Source of the DNA: Alistipes sp.
GTDB lineage: Bacteria; Bacteroidota; Bacteroidia; Bacteroidales; Rikenellaceae
Direction: 5' to 3'
Length of the DNA: 64,000 nt
NCBI GenBank assembly: GCA_017465575.1
Contig: JAFTVX010000011.1
Coordinates: 57,639 to 121,638 of the forward strand
The position numbers were made by a program, and so were the translations under genes. The notes below the pieces were generated by a model. It ran no database searches and was not told where the DNA came from. It saw only the letters and a program-made list of their open reading frames with translations. Shown here in pieces: positions 1-7,246 of the stretch (its first letter is position 1; every line of letters begins with the position of its first letter).

Positions 1-39
1 TATCCCCTCCAAAAGTTTTATTCTGTAATATTCAACTTT

Positions 40-56
40 GCCCGCTCGGGCTTTTT
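40..56 (+). terminator. Short hairpin with T-run
   Basis: GCCC-GCTC-GGGC forms a four- to five-pair stem followed directly by TTTTTA. It could end a plus-strand transcript entering from outside the window. The stem is short, so this is tentative. Confidence 0.35.
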
Positions 57-100
57 ATGGCGGCTCAACAACAAGCAATGCCGCCTAAGGTCGGAGGTAA

Positions 101-130
101 GAAGTCGCAGGGCATACGCCCGACGGCTTC
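101..130. other. Hairpin just downstream of mqnA
   Basis: GAAGTCGCAGGGC and GCCCGACGGCTTC form an imperfect stem with a short loop directly beyond the mqnA stop codon. No clear T-run follows on the minus strand, so it may be a weak terminator or an mRNA 3'-end stabiliser for mqnA. Confidence 0.3.
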
Positions 131-131
131 T

Positions 132-902
132 TTAATAGGATCGTGGTGTTACCTTGAGTCCTGCGTCCCAGAACTTTTTGAGTGCTTTATGCTTCTCGTC
201 GTCAAGGATAAAGTCGATGTTGCGTGTTAGATATTCATAGGCCGTTATGCCACCATCGTTGCCCGTGTAGCCAAGCTCGACGATAGCCTCCCAGATATGC
301 TCCACGCCAAATGTCAGTGCGTGCTGCAAGGCATCTACCACCTCGTAGGATACACCCTTGCGGGCTACCCATACGGCAAAGGCGAAGGGCAGCGATGTAA
401 GCTCGCGCCACTCAACCGCCAAGTCGTAGACATACTTGAAGCGACCCTCGTAGCCAAATACCTTGTCGCCAATAAGCAAGAAGGCATCACCCTCCTGGGG
501 GGCATCTACAACCTTGTAGTCCGACATTGCGAGCCACTCGGGCGCAATATGCCACTTGTGCTGAGCAAGGTAGCCACACAGCTGTACCGAGGTGCGTGAG
601 TGGGGGTCAAGCCAGATGCGCTTGATGGCCGATATTGGCTCATTCGACATTACCGTCACGGTGCGTACAGCGCCCACTGCACCAATGCAGTAGTCGGTGA
701 TGATATTTGTCTCTTTGAGTTGGGGAACTACGGCTGCGGGAAGTAGGGCGATATCTGCTTTGCCCTCGATGTAGTTGCGTGCGCAGTCGGCAGGGGGTGC
801 CAATAGCAACTCGGCGCGCAGACTATCTGCGTGCTTGAGTCCATAGACGAAGGGTATCGTATTGAGATACGACACGGCTGTTATTTTTGGAATGATAACC
901 AT
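132..902 (-). CDS. mqnA: Chorismate dehydratase MqnA (futalosine menaquinone pathway)
   Basis: Probable MqnA, which dehydrates chorismate to 3-enolpyruvylbenzoate, the first step of the futalosine route to menaquinone. The 256 residues fit the MqnA/MqnD family, a periplasmic-binding-protein fold without a signal peptide. Visible family signatures are VSYLNT at residues 10-15, GKADIALLPAA at 47-57 and LDPHSRTSVQL at 98-108. The start is an ATG about 70 bases below a good promoter (967-997), with a GC-rich leader hairpin at about 934-955. No other mqn gene is in the window, so the gene seems to stand alone. MqnD is the main alternative, but the N-terminal signature favours MqnA. Confidence 0.85.
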   Translation of the reverse strand: MVIIPKITAVSYLNTIPFVYGLKHADSLRAELLLAPPADCARNYIEGKADIALLPAAVVPQLKETNIITDYCIGAVGAVRTVTVMSNEPISAIKRIWLDPHSRTSVQLCGYLAQHKWHIAPEWLAMSDYKVVDAPQEGDAFLLIGDKVFGYEGRFKYVYDLAVEWRELTSLPFAFAVWVARKGVSYEVVDALQHALTFGVEHIWEAIVELGYTGNDGGITAYEYLTRNIDFILDDEKHKALKKFWDAGLKVTPRSY

Positions 903-966
903 CGTCCATAGCCTTAAATTATTGGTTCAACATTGTGGGGCGTTCCTTCACCCCGCTTTATCATTG

Positions 967-997
967 CAAAGGTAGTACAAAAAATCGAGCCCGCCAA
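967..997 (-). promoter_or_regulatory. Bacteroidetes-type promoter for mqnA
   Basis: Read on the minus strand, TTG and TACCTTTG are separated by 20 bases, matching the sigma-ABfr consensus of Bacteroidetes. It lies upstream of mqnA. Confidence 0.6.
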
Positions 998-1016
998 GAA
1001 AATTTAGAAAAAAGAG

Positions 1017-1500
1017 GTTTTTAGTTATTAGTTGTTAGAGGAAGGAGTTTGGCGAGCTTAGCGAGAGTAAGGAGTTTAGGGATAAATGGGCTCTGTCGTG
1101 ATTTCCGGTGGGGTAATAATAAACTCGTCATCCCGAGGGAGGGCAACCGTGAGAGTCGGGGATGCGATTTGCATCTATGCCCGACCGTGGGGATCTACCG
1201 CTGTTCTACTTCGGTGCGATGTGGTATCAGCAAGGTTGACTAACAATGGTAGATTGCCGCGCGATTGCATAGACCCTACAAGGTATCACTACCGCTACAA
1301 AATGCAATTCCTCGCAATGACGGGGTGTATAGTATTTTTTGTTCTCCATCTAAATTTACGACATAGCCAGTGTTATTAAGACGATAAGACAAGTAAGAAC
1401 TTAGGACTATAAGAAATAATCATATGGTCTTATGGTCTTAATGTCCTAATGGTCTTAAAACTAACAACTAATAACTAAAAACTCTAATTGCTCATTGCTC
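1017..1500. other. Gene-free spacer with decayed AT-rich repeats
   Basis: No convincing gene. The edges carry variants of TTTTAGTTATTAGTTGTTAG, and 1380-1490 has repeated GGTCTTA/TAAGACC words. The same mixture recurs at 28483-28640, after another gene. The centre holds the palindromic-ended repeat at 1126-1325. The short open frames here look random. Confidence 0.6.
1126..1325. repeat. Intergenic repeat with inverted ends
   Basis: The left end CGTCATCCCGAGG and the right end CCTCGCAATGACG are near-perfect inverted copies enclosing about 170 bases of higher GC than the surroundings. GTCATTGCGAGG-like ends are familiar from dispersed intergenic repeats in Bacteroidetes genomes. No transposase frame is present, so it looks like a non-autonomous element or its remnant. 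Confidence 0.5.
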
Positions 1501-1504
1501 ATTA

Positions 1505-1537
1505 CAAAAAAAGAGGATTGCACTTGTGCAACCCTCT
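1505..1537 (-). terminator. Rho-independent terminator of rpmE2
   Basis: On the minus strand a GAGGGTTGCA / TGCAATCCTC hairpin is followed by TTTTTTT, about 20 bases past the rpmE2 stop. Confidence 0.8.
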
Positions 1538-1558
1538 CTCTCTTTGGAGTACAAACAA

Positions 1559-1825
1559 TTACTGCTTGTTCTTCTTATCGTAGCGCTTTGCGTAACGGCT
1601 CATAAACTTATCCACACGACCGGCGGTGTCTACCAACTTCATCTGACCTGTATAGAAGGGGTGAGATGTGTTAGAGATTTCCATCTTATACACGGGATAG
1701 GTTTCGCCGTTCACCTCGATGGTCTCCTTTGTCGAAACGGCGGACCTGCACAAAAACACGTGGTCGTTCGACATATCCTTGAACGCCACTAAACGATAAT
1801 TCTCCGGATGAATACCCTTTTTCAT
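1559..1825 (-). CDS. rpmE2: 50S ribosomal protein L31 type B
   Basis: Large-subunit ribosomal protein bL31 of the B type. The 88-residue length and the start MKKGIHPENYRLVAF are characteristic. It lacks the CxxC pair of zinc-binding L31 and has a single cysteine at residue 26, so it should work without zinc. It is monocistronic: its own promoter lies at 1865-1895 and a strong terminator at 1505-1537. As usual in Bacteroidetes there is no Shine-Dalgarno sequence, only an A-rich stretch before the ATG. Confidence 0.95.
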   Translation of the reverse strand: MKKGIHPENYRLVAFKDMSNDHVFLCRSAVSTKETIEVNGETYPVYKMEISNTSHPFYTGQMKLVDTAGRVDKFMSRYAKRYDKKNKQ

Positions 1826-1864
1826 TTTCGTCTTTTTGTTATAATTAAGTACTTAATTCGGCGG

Positions 1865-1895
1865 CAAAGGTAATACTTTTTTCCTAACCCGCAAA
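1865..1895 (-). promoter_or_regulatory. Promoter of rpmE2
   Basis: Minus-strand TTTG, a 19-base gap, then TACCTTTG: a close match to the Bacteroidetes housekeeping consensus, 40 bases before the ATG. Confidence 0.7.
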
Positions 1896-1958
1896 CTTTG
1901 CCACCAATAATTTCCGAAAATTTGTGATTATTTGCTGATTATGCCCCTCGCTGTCATT

Positions 1959-2174
1959 GTCGGTAGCGTACTCCCTAAGCTCCTTAAACTCCCTAATCTC
2001 CCTAAATTCGTTATTATCAGCGCCTCATTTGATTGTGGGTTAAAATGAATTACAATGAGTTAAAATGGGTTAAAATGTTTTTATCGAGGAAGAAGTTTAA
2101 AACGCTTCGCCCCTCGAAACGATTGTGCCACTTGTACCCCTTGTACCCCTCTGACCGCTTCCTTGGTGGGGATG
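1959..2174. repeat. Direct duplication, copy 1
   Basis: About 216 bases shared with 2185-2404. Both copies run through TGTCGGTAGCG, a block of CTCCCTAA-type words, a block of GTTAAAATGRG-type words, then TTGTGCCACTTGTACCCC and CTTGGTGGGGA. No gene is visible. Confidence 0.8.
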
Positions 2175-2184
2175 ATGGGATAAA

Positions 2185-2404
2185 TGTCGGTAGCGCACTC
2201 CCTAAGCTCCTTAAACTCCCTAATCTCCCTAAATTCGCTATTAACTACGCCTCTTTCGATAGTGAGTTAAAATGAGTTACAATGGGTTACGATGGGTTAA
2301 AATGTTTTTATCAAGGAAGAGGTTTAAAACGCCTCGCACACCTCCGAGCCTTGTGCCACTTGTACCCCTTGTACCCCTCTGACCACATCCTTGGTGGGGA
2401 AGAT
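2185..2404. repeat. Direct duplication, copy 2
   Basis: Second copy of the 1959-2174 unit, with scattered substitutions and small indels that show the duplication is not recent. It ends about 75 bases before the stop codon of the putative restriction gene. Confidence 0.8.
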
Positions 2405-2478
2405 AAAATAACGGCGACCACCTAAAATGACCGCCGTTTCTGTTACCATATAACGCAAAGAATTGTTTGACAATGACT

Positions 2479-3693
2479 CTACTCCTCGTCGATGAATGTC
2501 GAATAGTCTTCGTAACCCTCCTCCGTGAAAATAATCTTGAAGACAGGCTCTCCGCTACCATTGGTTGTGTGGGTTGATACAATCTTAATGCTGTCGATAC
2601 CATAGGTGTATAAGTCATCTATGGTGACAATCTCTCCAACAGGCTTTCGCAGTACCTTCCTCAATATCCACTCGCCTAATGCCGAGTTAGGGTTTGACAT
2701 CAACGCCTTGCCTCCATCTTGGCAGACCTTGGCAGAGAGTAATCTTCCATCAGGTAACACCAATTCAAATGGGCAATCCCTGCTCGGGAAGAAGTGCGGA
2801 TATAAGTTGTGTATCGACTTCGGGATTGGGATATATACCTCGTTGACATCACGAGGTCGCCCTTTGGCGTTCCACTGATTAAGACCGCTACGCTCGGGTA
2901 TATGAGGTGTACCACGCTTGCTATACAATGGTAGTATGACATAGTCAATGCCCTTAACCTCCTGCGTATATACCTTGGTTAGGATAGGAGCAATCGAATG
3001 AGTCTGAACAGCCAATGGTTCGCTTGGTGTTTTAAGGAGTTGTGCCAATAGTTCCAATGGCTCTTCCAGTATGTTTACACTAACCTCAACATAATCATCC
3101 GGAAGGTAAAATCTCTTTAGCAAGACACTCTTGCTTTTGTTGAACGAGTACTCGTTGATGCCATCGTTGAACGAGATGGTAGCCTCTTTGTCGACCACAT
3201 CACATATCGAGTCAATGTTGACCATATCATAAGGCGCATTAAACACCTTTAAGCACCCATCTTGTCGACCAATAATGTGGTATTGTGTTTCCGTTACATC
3301 GTATGTGCTGTTGGAGAATGCCATTCGCTCATTACGAAAGATGCCTATCTGACGAGCCAAGTCAATGCCTGAGAGACCATCGAGCCTTGGTTTAAGCCTA
3401 TTGAACTCGGCAATTTTCTCTGTTGAAGCACCCTTGTTGATGCCGAATGTCTTAATGCCAATTCCAAGTCTTGCCAATCGTGCATCATAAGCAGTGCAAG
3501 ACCTTGCGTCATTATGAGCTTCGAAGTACTTGCAGAACAAGTTTTCAGTTAGTCTATAATCCAAGTATGGAGTGTGACTTTCCGAGAATAGATGCGAGAT
3601 ACTCGCCATTAGTCGAAGCATCTCGAAGTATGTAGTGTTGTGACGCCAATTTGTCAAGAACGCTCCGAGAGAACTGTATATATCTGCTGACAT
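2479..3693 (-). CDS. Probable type II restriction endonuclease with B3-like C-terminal domain
   Basis: Likely the nuclease partner of the cytosine methyltransferase just upstream. Its start overlaps the methyltransferase end by 40 bases. I chose the ATG at 3693, giving 404 residues; a longer frame from 3807 would overlap by 154 bases. The C-terminal part (about 269-404) has features I recall from NgoFVII-type B3-like recognition domains: EVYIPIP, FFPSRDCPFELVLPDG and KVCQDGGKALMSNPN. The N-terminal part (1-130) has PYLDYRLTENLF, ARLGIGIKTF and RNERM, which could form a nuclease core with Glu50, Asp70 and Lys81, but that assignment is a guess. The enzyme family and target site cannot be named from sequence alone. 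Confidence 0.65.
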   Translation of the reverse strand: MSADIYSSLGAFLTNWRHNTTYFEMLRLMASISHLFSESHTPYLDYRLTENLFCKYFEAHNDARSCTAYDARLARLGIGIKTFGINKGASTEKIAEFNRLKPRLDGLSGIDLARQIGIFRNERMAFSNSTYDVTETQYHIIGRQDGCLKVFNAPYDMVNIDSICDVVDKEATISFNDGINEYSFNKSKSVLLKRFYLPDDYVEVSVNILEEPLELLAQLLKTPSEPLAVQTHSIAPILTKVYTQEVKGIDYVILPLYSKRGTPHIPERSGLNQWNAKGRPRDVNEVYIPIPKSIHNLYPHFFPSRDCPFELVLPDGRLLSAKVCQDGGKALMSNPNSALGEWILRKVLRKPVGEIVTIDDLYTYGIDSIKIVSTHTTNGSGEPVFKIIFTEEGYEDYSTFIDEE

Positions 3694-4652
3694 ACTTCCT
3701 GAATTAGAGGTACTACTACAGAGTTTCCTGCCTGCTTGTAGCAAGCCGAGAAAGGTATATTTGACGGGAACTGATATGTGCTTGGGAAGCCTTGGAAGTT
3801 TAGACACTCCTTCGGTGATAACTTGCGAATACCCGCCTTTGTCAGTATCAAAGGTACATTATGACCACCTGTACCCATATTAGCAGTTAGGGTTGGGCAT
3901 ACTGAACTCTTATTCTCTCGGACATATACTCGTCGCCATTGATAGATTGTATCCATAGATACGATGCCCTGTTTCAACTCATCGAAGTGGCTCATCCTTT
4001 CACTATAGAACAGCTTTGGATTACTCTCATCTGCATTGATACACTCGTGTATGTTATGAGTTAAAGCAACCTTGCTTGGAAATGTGAACGATGCGTGGTT
4101 ATGTACCCGTTCCAAATCAAAGCACACGATGAAGATACGCTCTCTATGCTGTGGAACATTGGCATATTCCATTGCGTTCATTACCTTGTCATACACTACA
4201 TAGTTGAGGTCTTCGAGCGTTTTCTTGATAACCTTGAAGGTGTTACCATTATCGTGTCCTTTGAGGTTCTTGACATTCTCCAAGAACACAGCCTTGGGTC
4301 TATGCCTCTTGATGATGTCCGCTACATCGAAGAATAAAGTACCGCGGGTGTCTTCAAAACCTTTCTGATAGCCTGCAATAGAGAATGCTTGACAAGGGAA
4401 GCCACCACATAGCAAATCGAAACGCTCGGGGATTGCGCCCTTAACAGCCTCGTCTGTTATATCGCCGTAAGGGGTTTCTCCGAAGTTGTAAGCGTATGTC
4501 TTCTGCGCGTTACTATCCCACTCTGATGAGAATACACATTCTCCGCCGATGTTCTGACAGGCGATACGGAAACCTCCAATACCGGCGAATAAGTCGATAA
4601 ATGTAAAGGTGGGATTGTTAGGGGTCGGGAAGGGTATAGGTCTCGTCGCCAT
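3654..4652 (-). CDS. dcm: DNA (cytosine-5-)-methyltransferase
   Basis: Methylates cytosine C5 using S-adenosylmethionine. The conserved motifs are in order: I DLFAGIGGF (20-28), IV GGFPCQAFS with catalytic Cys87, VI ENV (125-127), VIII QHRERIF (168-174) and X GNS (309-311). The 332 residues are complete for a small type II enzyme. I use the ATG at 4652; a GTG one codon earlier is possible. The downstream gene overlaps it and probably encodes the matching nuclease. A palindrome ATAAGG-N8-CCTTAT just upstream (4658-4677) could be a control site. The pair lies between a duplicated spacer and a tRNA-Thr locus with degenerate tRNA-end copies, suggesting acquisition. The recognition sequence is not predictable here. 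Confidence 0.93.
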   Translation of the reverse strand: MATRPIPFPTPNNPTFTFIDLFAGIGGFRIACQNIGGECVFSSEWDSNAQKTYAYNFGETPYGDITDEAVKGAIPERFDLLCGGFPCQAFSIAGYQKGFEDTRGTLFFDVADIIKRHRPKAVFLENVKNLKGHDNGNTFKVIKKTLEDLNYVVYDKVMNAMEYANVPQHRERIFIVCFDLERVHNHASFTFPSKVALTHNIHECINADESNPKLFYSERMSHFDELKQGIVSMDTIYQWRRVYVRENKSSVCPTLTANMGTGGHNVPLILTKAGIRKLSPKECLNFQGFPSTYQFPSNIPFSACYKQAGNSVVVPLIQEVCQQIYTVLSERS

Positions 4653-5239
4653 CACTTATAAGGTGTTATAGCCTTATTCACGCGAGCAACAAGAAAGGCG
4701 CAAATCCGTTCGTAATTGCCCATCTAACTCCGTTAGCCGACCAAAGCATTGTAGGTAGATAAGCACGAACGGTTCACGCCCAATGGACGCGAACCTCCGT
4801 CGCTTATTCTCTCCTACATTATAAATTGGTCGTTCACGGAGTAGAGAATAAGAACTCAAAGTTCTATAAATATATGTAAATCAAATAATTATATCTATTT
4901 CTTTCTTCAATAGTATGTATTTAGTGTACCAAAGATAGTAATAACTATCCATCTTCGCAACTCTATACTTGAAAATTTTAAATTTTAATTCAACCTAAAC
5001 TATTCAGTCTCAACCTCGGCAATCAAACGCTTGACCGCATCGAGGTTATTAACCTTAACGATGCGACCATAATACTCCAAATAACAGGTGATGGTATTTT
5101 ATGTTAGTGTCGGCTATAATTTGAGAATATCGATATCTATGCACCCGGATAAGCCGAACCTCCCAATGTACTACAAATATAGTAATAATTTATTGAAAAT
5201 CAAAGGATTTGATAAAGTTTTTTTTTGATAAAGATGTGA
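4653..5239. other. AT-rich spacer upstream of the methyltransferase
   Basis: No intact gene. It holds the palindrome at 4658-4677, the inverted pair CCGTTCGT (4706-4713) / ACGAACGG (4765-4772), a gene fragment at 5000-5098 and poly-T stretches near 5217. The low GC contrasts with the coding DNA around it and fits acquired or decaying sequence. Confidence 0.6.
5000..5098 (-). pseudogene. C-terminal fragment of an unknown protein gene
   Basis: Reading the minus strand gives 32 residues ending at a TAG, including LEYYGRIVKVNNLDAVKRL and AEVETE, with a balanced, helix-like composition. It is bounded upstream by an in-frame TAA and has no start codon. The GC and codon use of this stretch exceed its flanks, so it looks like the 3' end of a lost gene. 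I do not recognise the family. Confidence 0.4.
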
Positions 5240-5290
5240 GCTGTTGACGGGGCTTGCCTTCGGCATTTTGAACTGTTGACGAGACTTGCC
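5240..5290. repeat. Two degenerate copies of the tRNA-Thr 3' end
   Basis: The segments 5240-5258 (GCTGTTGACGGGGCTTGCC) and 5272-5290 (ACTGTTGACGAGACTTGCC) resemble the tRNA-Thr 3' end at 5460 (GCTGTTGACGAGGCTTGAA). Repeated copies of a tRNA 3' end are what serial integration and excision by tyrosine recombinases leaves behind. Confidence 0.5.
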
Positions 5291-5333
5291 TTCGCTACGC
5301 TCGGCTTGCCTCACCGCTGCCGCGGGGGCGCTA

Positions 5334-5459
5334 TCAAAGAATTAAAAGCAAGCCGCTATGCGGTAATCTGCCGTTTATATATACCGCTTTATGCAAGCAT
5401 AGCAGTATATATAAACGACAAATGCCACCTTACGGTGGCACTTGCTTTTAATTCTTTGA
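5334..5459. repeat. Cloverleaf-like palindrome abutting tRNA-Thr
   Basis: A perfect 19-bp outer inverted repeat, TCAAAGAATTAAAAGCAAG at 5334-5352 and its complement at 5441-5459, encloses two small side hairpins (CCGCTATGCGG and GCCACCTTACGGTGGC) and a long central arm near 5371-5419 (CGTTTATATATAC with its complement). The right end touches the last base pair of tRNA-Thr. Either strand could fold into a four-way junction. No coding capacity. Confidence 0.75.
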
Positions 5460-5530
<71 letters not shown>

Positions 5531-5566
5531 AATAACCTTAAACCTTTACTCCTATGAAAGAGTGCA

Positions 5567-5597
5567 CAAAAGTACTCCTTTTTTTTGAATCTGCAAA
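5567..5597 (-). promoter_or_regulatory. Promoter of tRNA-Thr
   Basis: Minus-strand TTTG, a 19-base gap, then TACTTTTG, 37 bases before the tRNA. The element starts TTTGCAGAT, much as in the tRNA-Val and tRNA-Asn promoters here. Confidence 0.7.
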
Positions 5598-5688
5598 TTT
5601 TTTGGAGCGAAAAGTCTAAAAATTTTTAAAAATTGCTCAATTTATCTCCGTTTGCCTATCGATACCTATATATAATACCACGCGCAGG

Positions 5689-6705
5689 TTACTCCTGCAA
5701 GGCACGCCAGAGCATATCTTTAAGCTGTGTGATATTCATATTTGCCACAGACGAGATAAATATCGACTCGATGCCATCAGGTAGATGCGCCTTCATCTGC
5801 TCCATAAGCTCGTCGTCGAGCATATCGCACTTGGTGATAGCGAGCAGACGGCGCTTGTCGAGCAACTCGGGGTTATACTGCGTAAGCTCGCCGAGCAACA
5901 CCTCATAGTCGGCAGCGATATCGTCGCTATCGGCGGGCACCATAAAGAGCAGTACCGAGTTACGCTCGATATGTCTTAGGAAGCGAGTACCGAGACCCTT
6001 GCCCTCGTGAGCGCCCTCGATAATACCGGGGATATCTGCCATAACGAACGAGTGGTCGTCACGCACCGAGACGATGCCGAGGTTGGGCTCCAAGGTGGTG
6101 AAGGCGTAGTTGGCAATCTTAGGCTTGGCAGCCGAGACTACCGACAACAGAGTAGACTTACCCGCATTGGGGAAGCCCACAAGACCTACATCGGCAAGTA
6201 CCTTAAGCTCAAGGATAAAGGCGCCCTCCTTGCCCTCCTCGCCAGGCTGTGCATAGCGTGGTGTCTGGTTGGTAGCTGTGCGGAAGTGCCAGTTGCCAAG
6301 ACCGCCACGACCACCCTTGAGCAGAATGAGCTGTTCGCCGTGCTCGGTAACCTCGCCGACAACCTCGGTATAGCTCTCGCCAGTCTCCTCGTCGGTGAAG
6401 ACCTGCTTAGCCACGGTACCCAGAGGCACGGGAATGATGATATCCTTGGCATCGGCACCCGTAGAGCGTGCGCCGTGGCCATTCTCGCCATCCTCGGCAA
6501 ACTGGTGGCGCTTATACTTAAGGTGGATAAGTGTCCAGTACTGGCTGTCGCCCTGCAAGATGATGCTACCGCCCTTGCCGCCATCGCCACCATCGGGGCC
6601 ACCGAAGGCAACAAACTTCTCGCGACGGAAGTGGCACGAACCACCGCCACCGTGTCCCGAGCGTGCAAAAATCTTTACATAGTCTACAAAGTTACTACCT
6701 GCCAT
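5689..6705 (-). CDS. obgE: GTPase Obg/CgtA
   Basis: Essential ribosome-assembly GTPase of the Obg family. The glycine-rich Obg fold covers residues 1-165 (for example [12 protein letters not shown] and GGRGGLGN). The G domain follows with G1 GFPNAGKS (177-184), G3 DIPG (224-227), G4 TKCD (291-294) and a G5-like SSVA (318-321). At 338 residues it lacks the C-terminal OCT domain seen in some Firmicutes, which is the common form elsewhere. It has its own promoter at 6785-6815. tRNA-Thr follows on the same strand with a separate promoter. Confidence 0.97.
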   Translation of the reverse strand: MAGSNFVDYVKIFARSGHGGGGSCHFRREKFVAFGGPDGGDGGKGGSIILQGDSQYWTLIHLKYKRHQFAEDGENGHGARSTGADAKDIIIPVPLGTVAKQVFTDEETGESYTEVVGEVTEHGEQLILLKGGRGGLGNWHFRTATNQTPRYAQPGEEGKEGAFILELKVLADVGLVGFPNAGKSTLLSVVSAAKPKIANYAFTTLEPNLGIVSVRDDHSFVMADIPGIIEGAHEGKGLGTRFLRHIERNSVLLFMVPADSDDIAADYEVLLGELTQYNPELLDKRRLLAITKCDMLDDELMEQMKAHLPDGIESIFISSVANMNITQLKDMLWRALQE

Positions 6706-6784
6706 ATAAGGTATGTTCTATAAATTAGTAAATAAGTTTTTATCTGTTGATAGATTCTATTTCGGTTTTTCTACAATTTCGGTG

Positions 6785-6815
6785 CAAAGATAGATAAAAA
6801 AGATGAAAGAGCAAA
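6785..6815 (-). promoter_or_regulatory. Promoter of obgE
   Basis: Minus-strand TTTG, a 19-base gap, then TATCTTTG, about 80 bases before the obgE start. Confidence 0.65.
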
Positions 6816-6839
6816 AAGCGGAGTCGGATAGGGGAATTA

Positions 6840-6965
6840 GGGTGATTAGGCGCAATCAAAAAGTGAATTTAGGGAAATTAGGGAATTTAGAGAATTTAAG
6901 GATAGCGCTACCGACATTTATCCCTAACCTCCCTACATTCCTTAAACTCATTAAAATCCTTAATA
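6840..6965. repeat. Low-complexity TTAGGGAATT / CCCTAA tract
   Basis: Degenerate 8-10 base words of the type AATTTAGGGA run in one direction and then as CCTCCCTA in the other, so the block is itself roughly palindromic. Similar blocks occur near 1970, 2195, 13340, 16560, 36260 and 43050, always between genes. Confidence 0.6.
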
Positions 6966-6992
6966 AAACACCTTCCAGTCAGCACTCAGCAG

Positions 6993-7118
6993 ATTTCTTG
7001 TCAGAAGGGGCATAATTTGGTGCCGATAAAGAAATTGCCCTGGATGGGACATACTCGAGGTATTTCCCATTCAGGGCAATGATTGAGGCGTCGAAGGATG
7101 CCCCTTATCACAAGAAAT
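6993..7118. repeat. Palindromic 3'-end element, member 1
   Basis: 126 bases framed by ATTTCTTGT and ACAAGAAAT. The outer stem continues into GGGGCAT/ATGCCCC and the core is a long hairpin (ATTGCCCTG ... CAGGGCAAT with TGGGA/TCCCA). A conserved mismatch sits after TTCTTGT. It lies in tandem with member 2, downstream of pckA, and is nearly the reverse complement of member 4 at 36925-37050. Confidence 0.85.
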
Positions 7119-7120
7119 TA

Positions 7121-7246
7121 AATTTGTTGTCAGAGTGGCGCTAATGTGTCGCTGACACGAAAAATGGCGGATGGGACATACTGAGCGTATTTCCCATTCG
7201 CCATTTTGACTGAAGCGGCGCAGTAGCACCGCTATCACAACAAATT
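7121..7246. repeat. Palindromic 3'-end element, member 2
   Basis: 126 bases framed by AATTTGTTGT and ACAACAAATT. It folds into an outer stem, a side arm (GCGGTGC/GCGCCGC), a second side arm (GTGTC/GACAC) and a central hairpin (AAAATGGCG ... CGCCATTTT). Its right end contains two of the three bases of the pckA stop codon, so the element begins exactly where the gene ends. Confidence 0.85.

Noticed and set aside
1049-1379. Overlapping plus-strand open frames
   Set aside because: They lie over a repeat with inverted ends, have atypical composition and no promoter or family resemblance.
4674-4859. 61-codon frame upstream of the methyltransferase, considered as a controller (C) protein
   Set aside because: No helix-turn-helix pattern and no plausible start; composition is random.
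6003-6723. Long plus-strand frame opposite obgE
   Set aside because: It is the antisense shadow of a well-supported GTPase gene; GC-rich coding DNA creates such frames.
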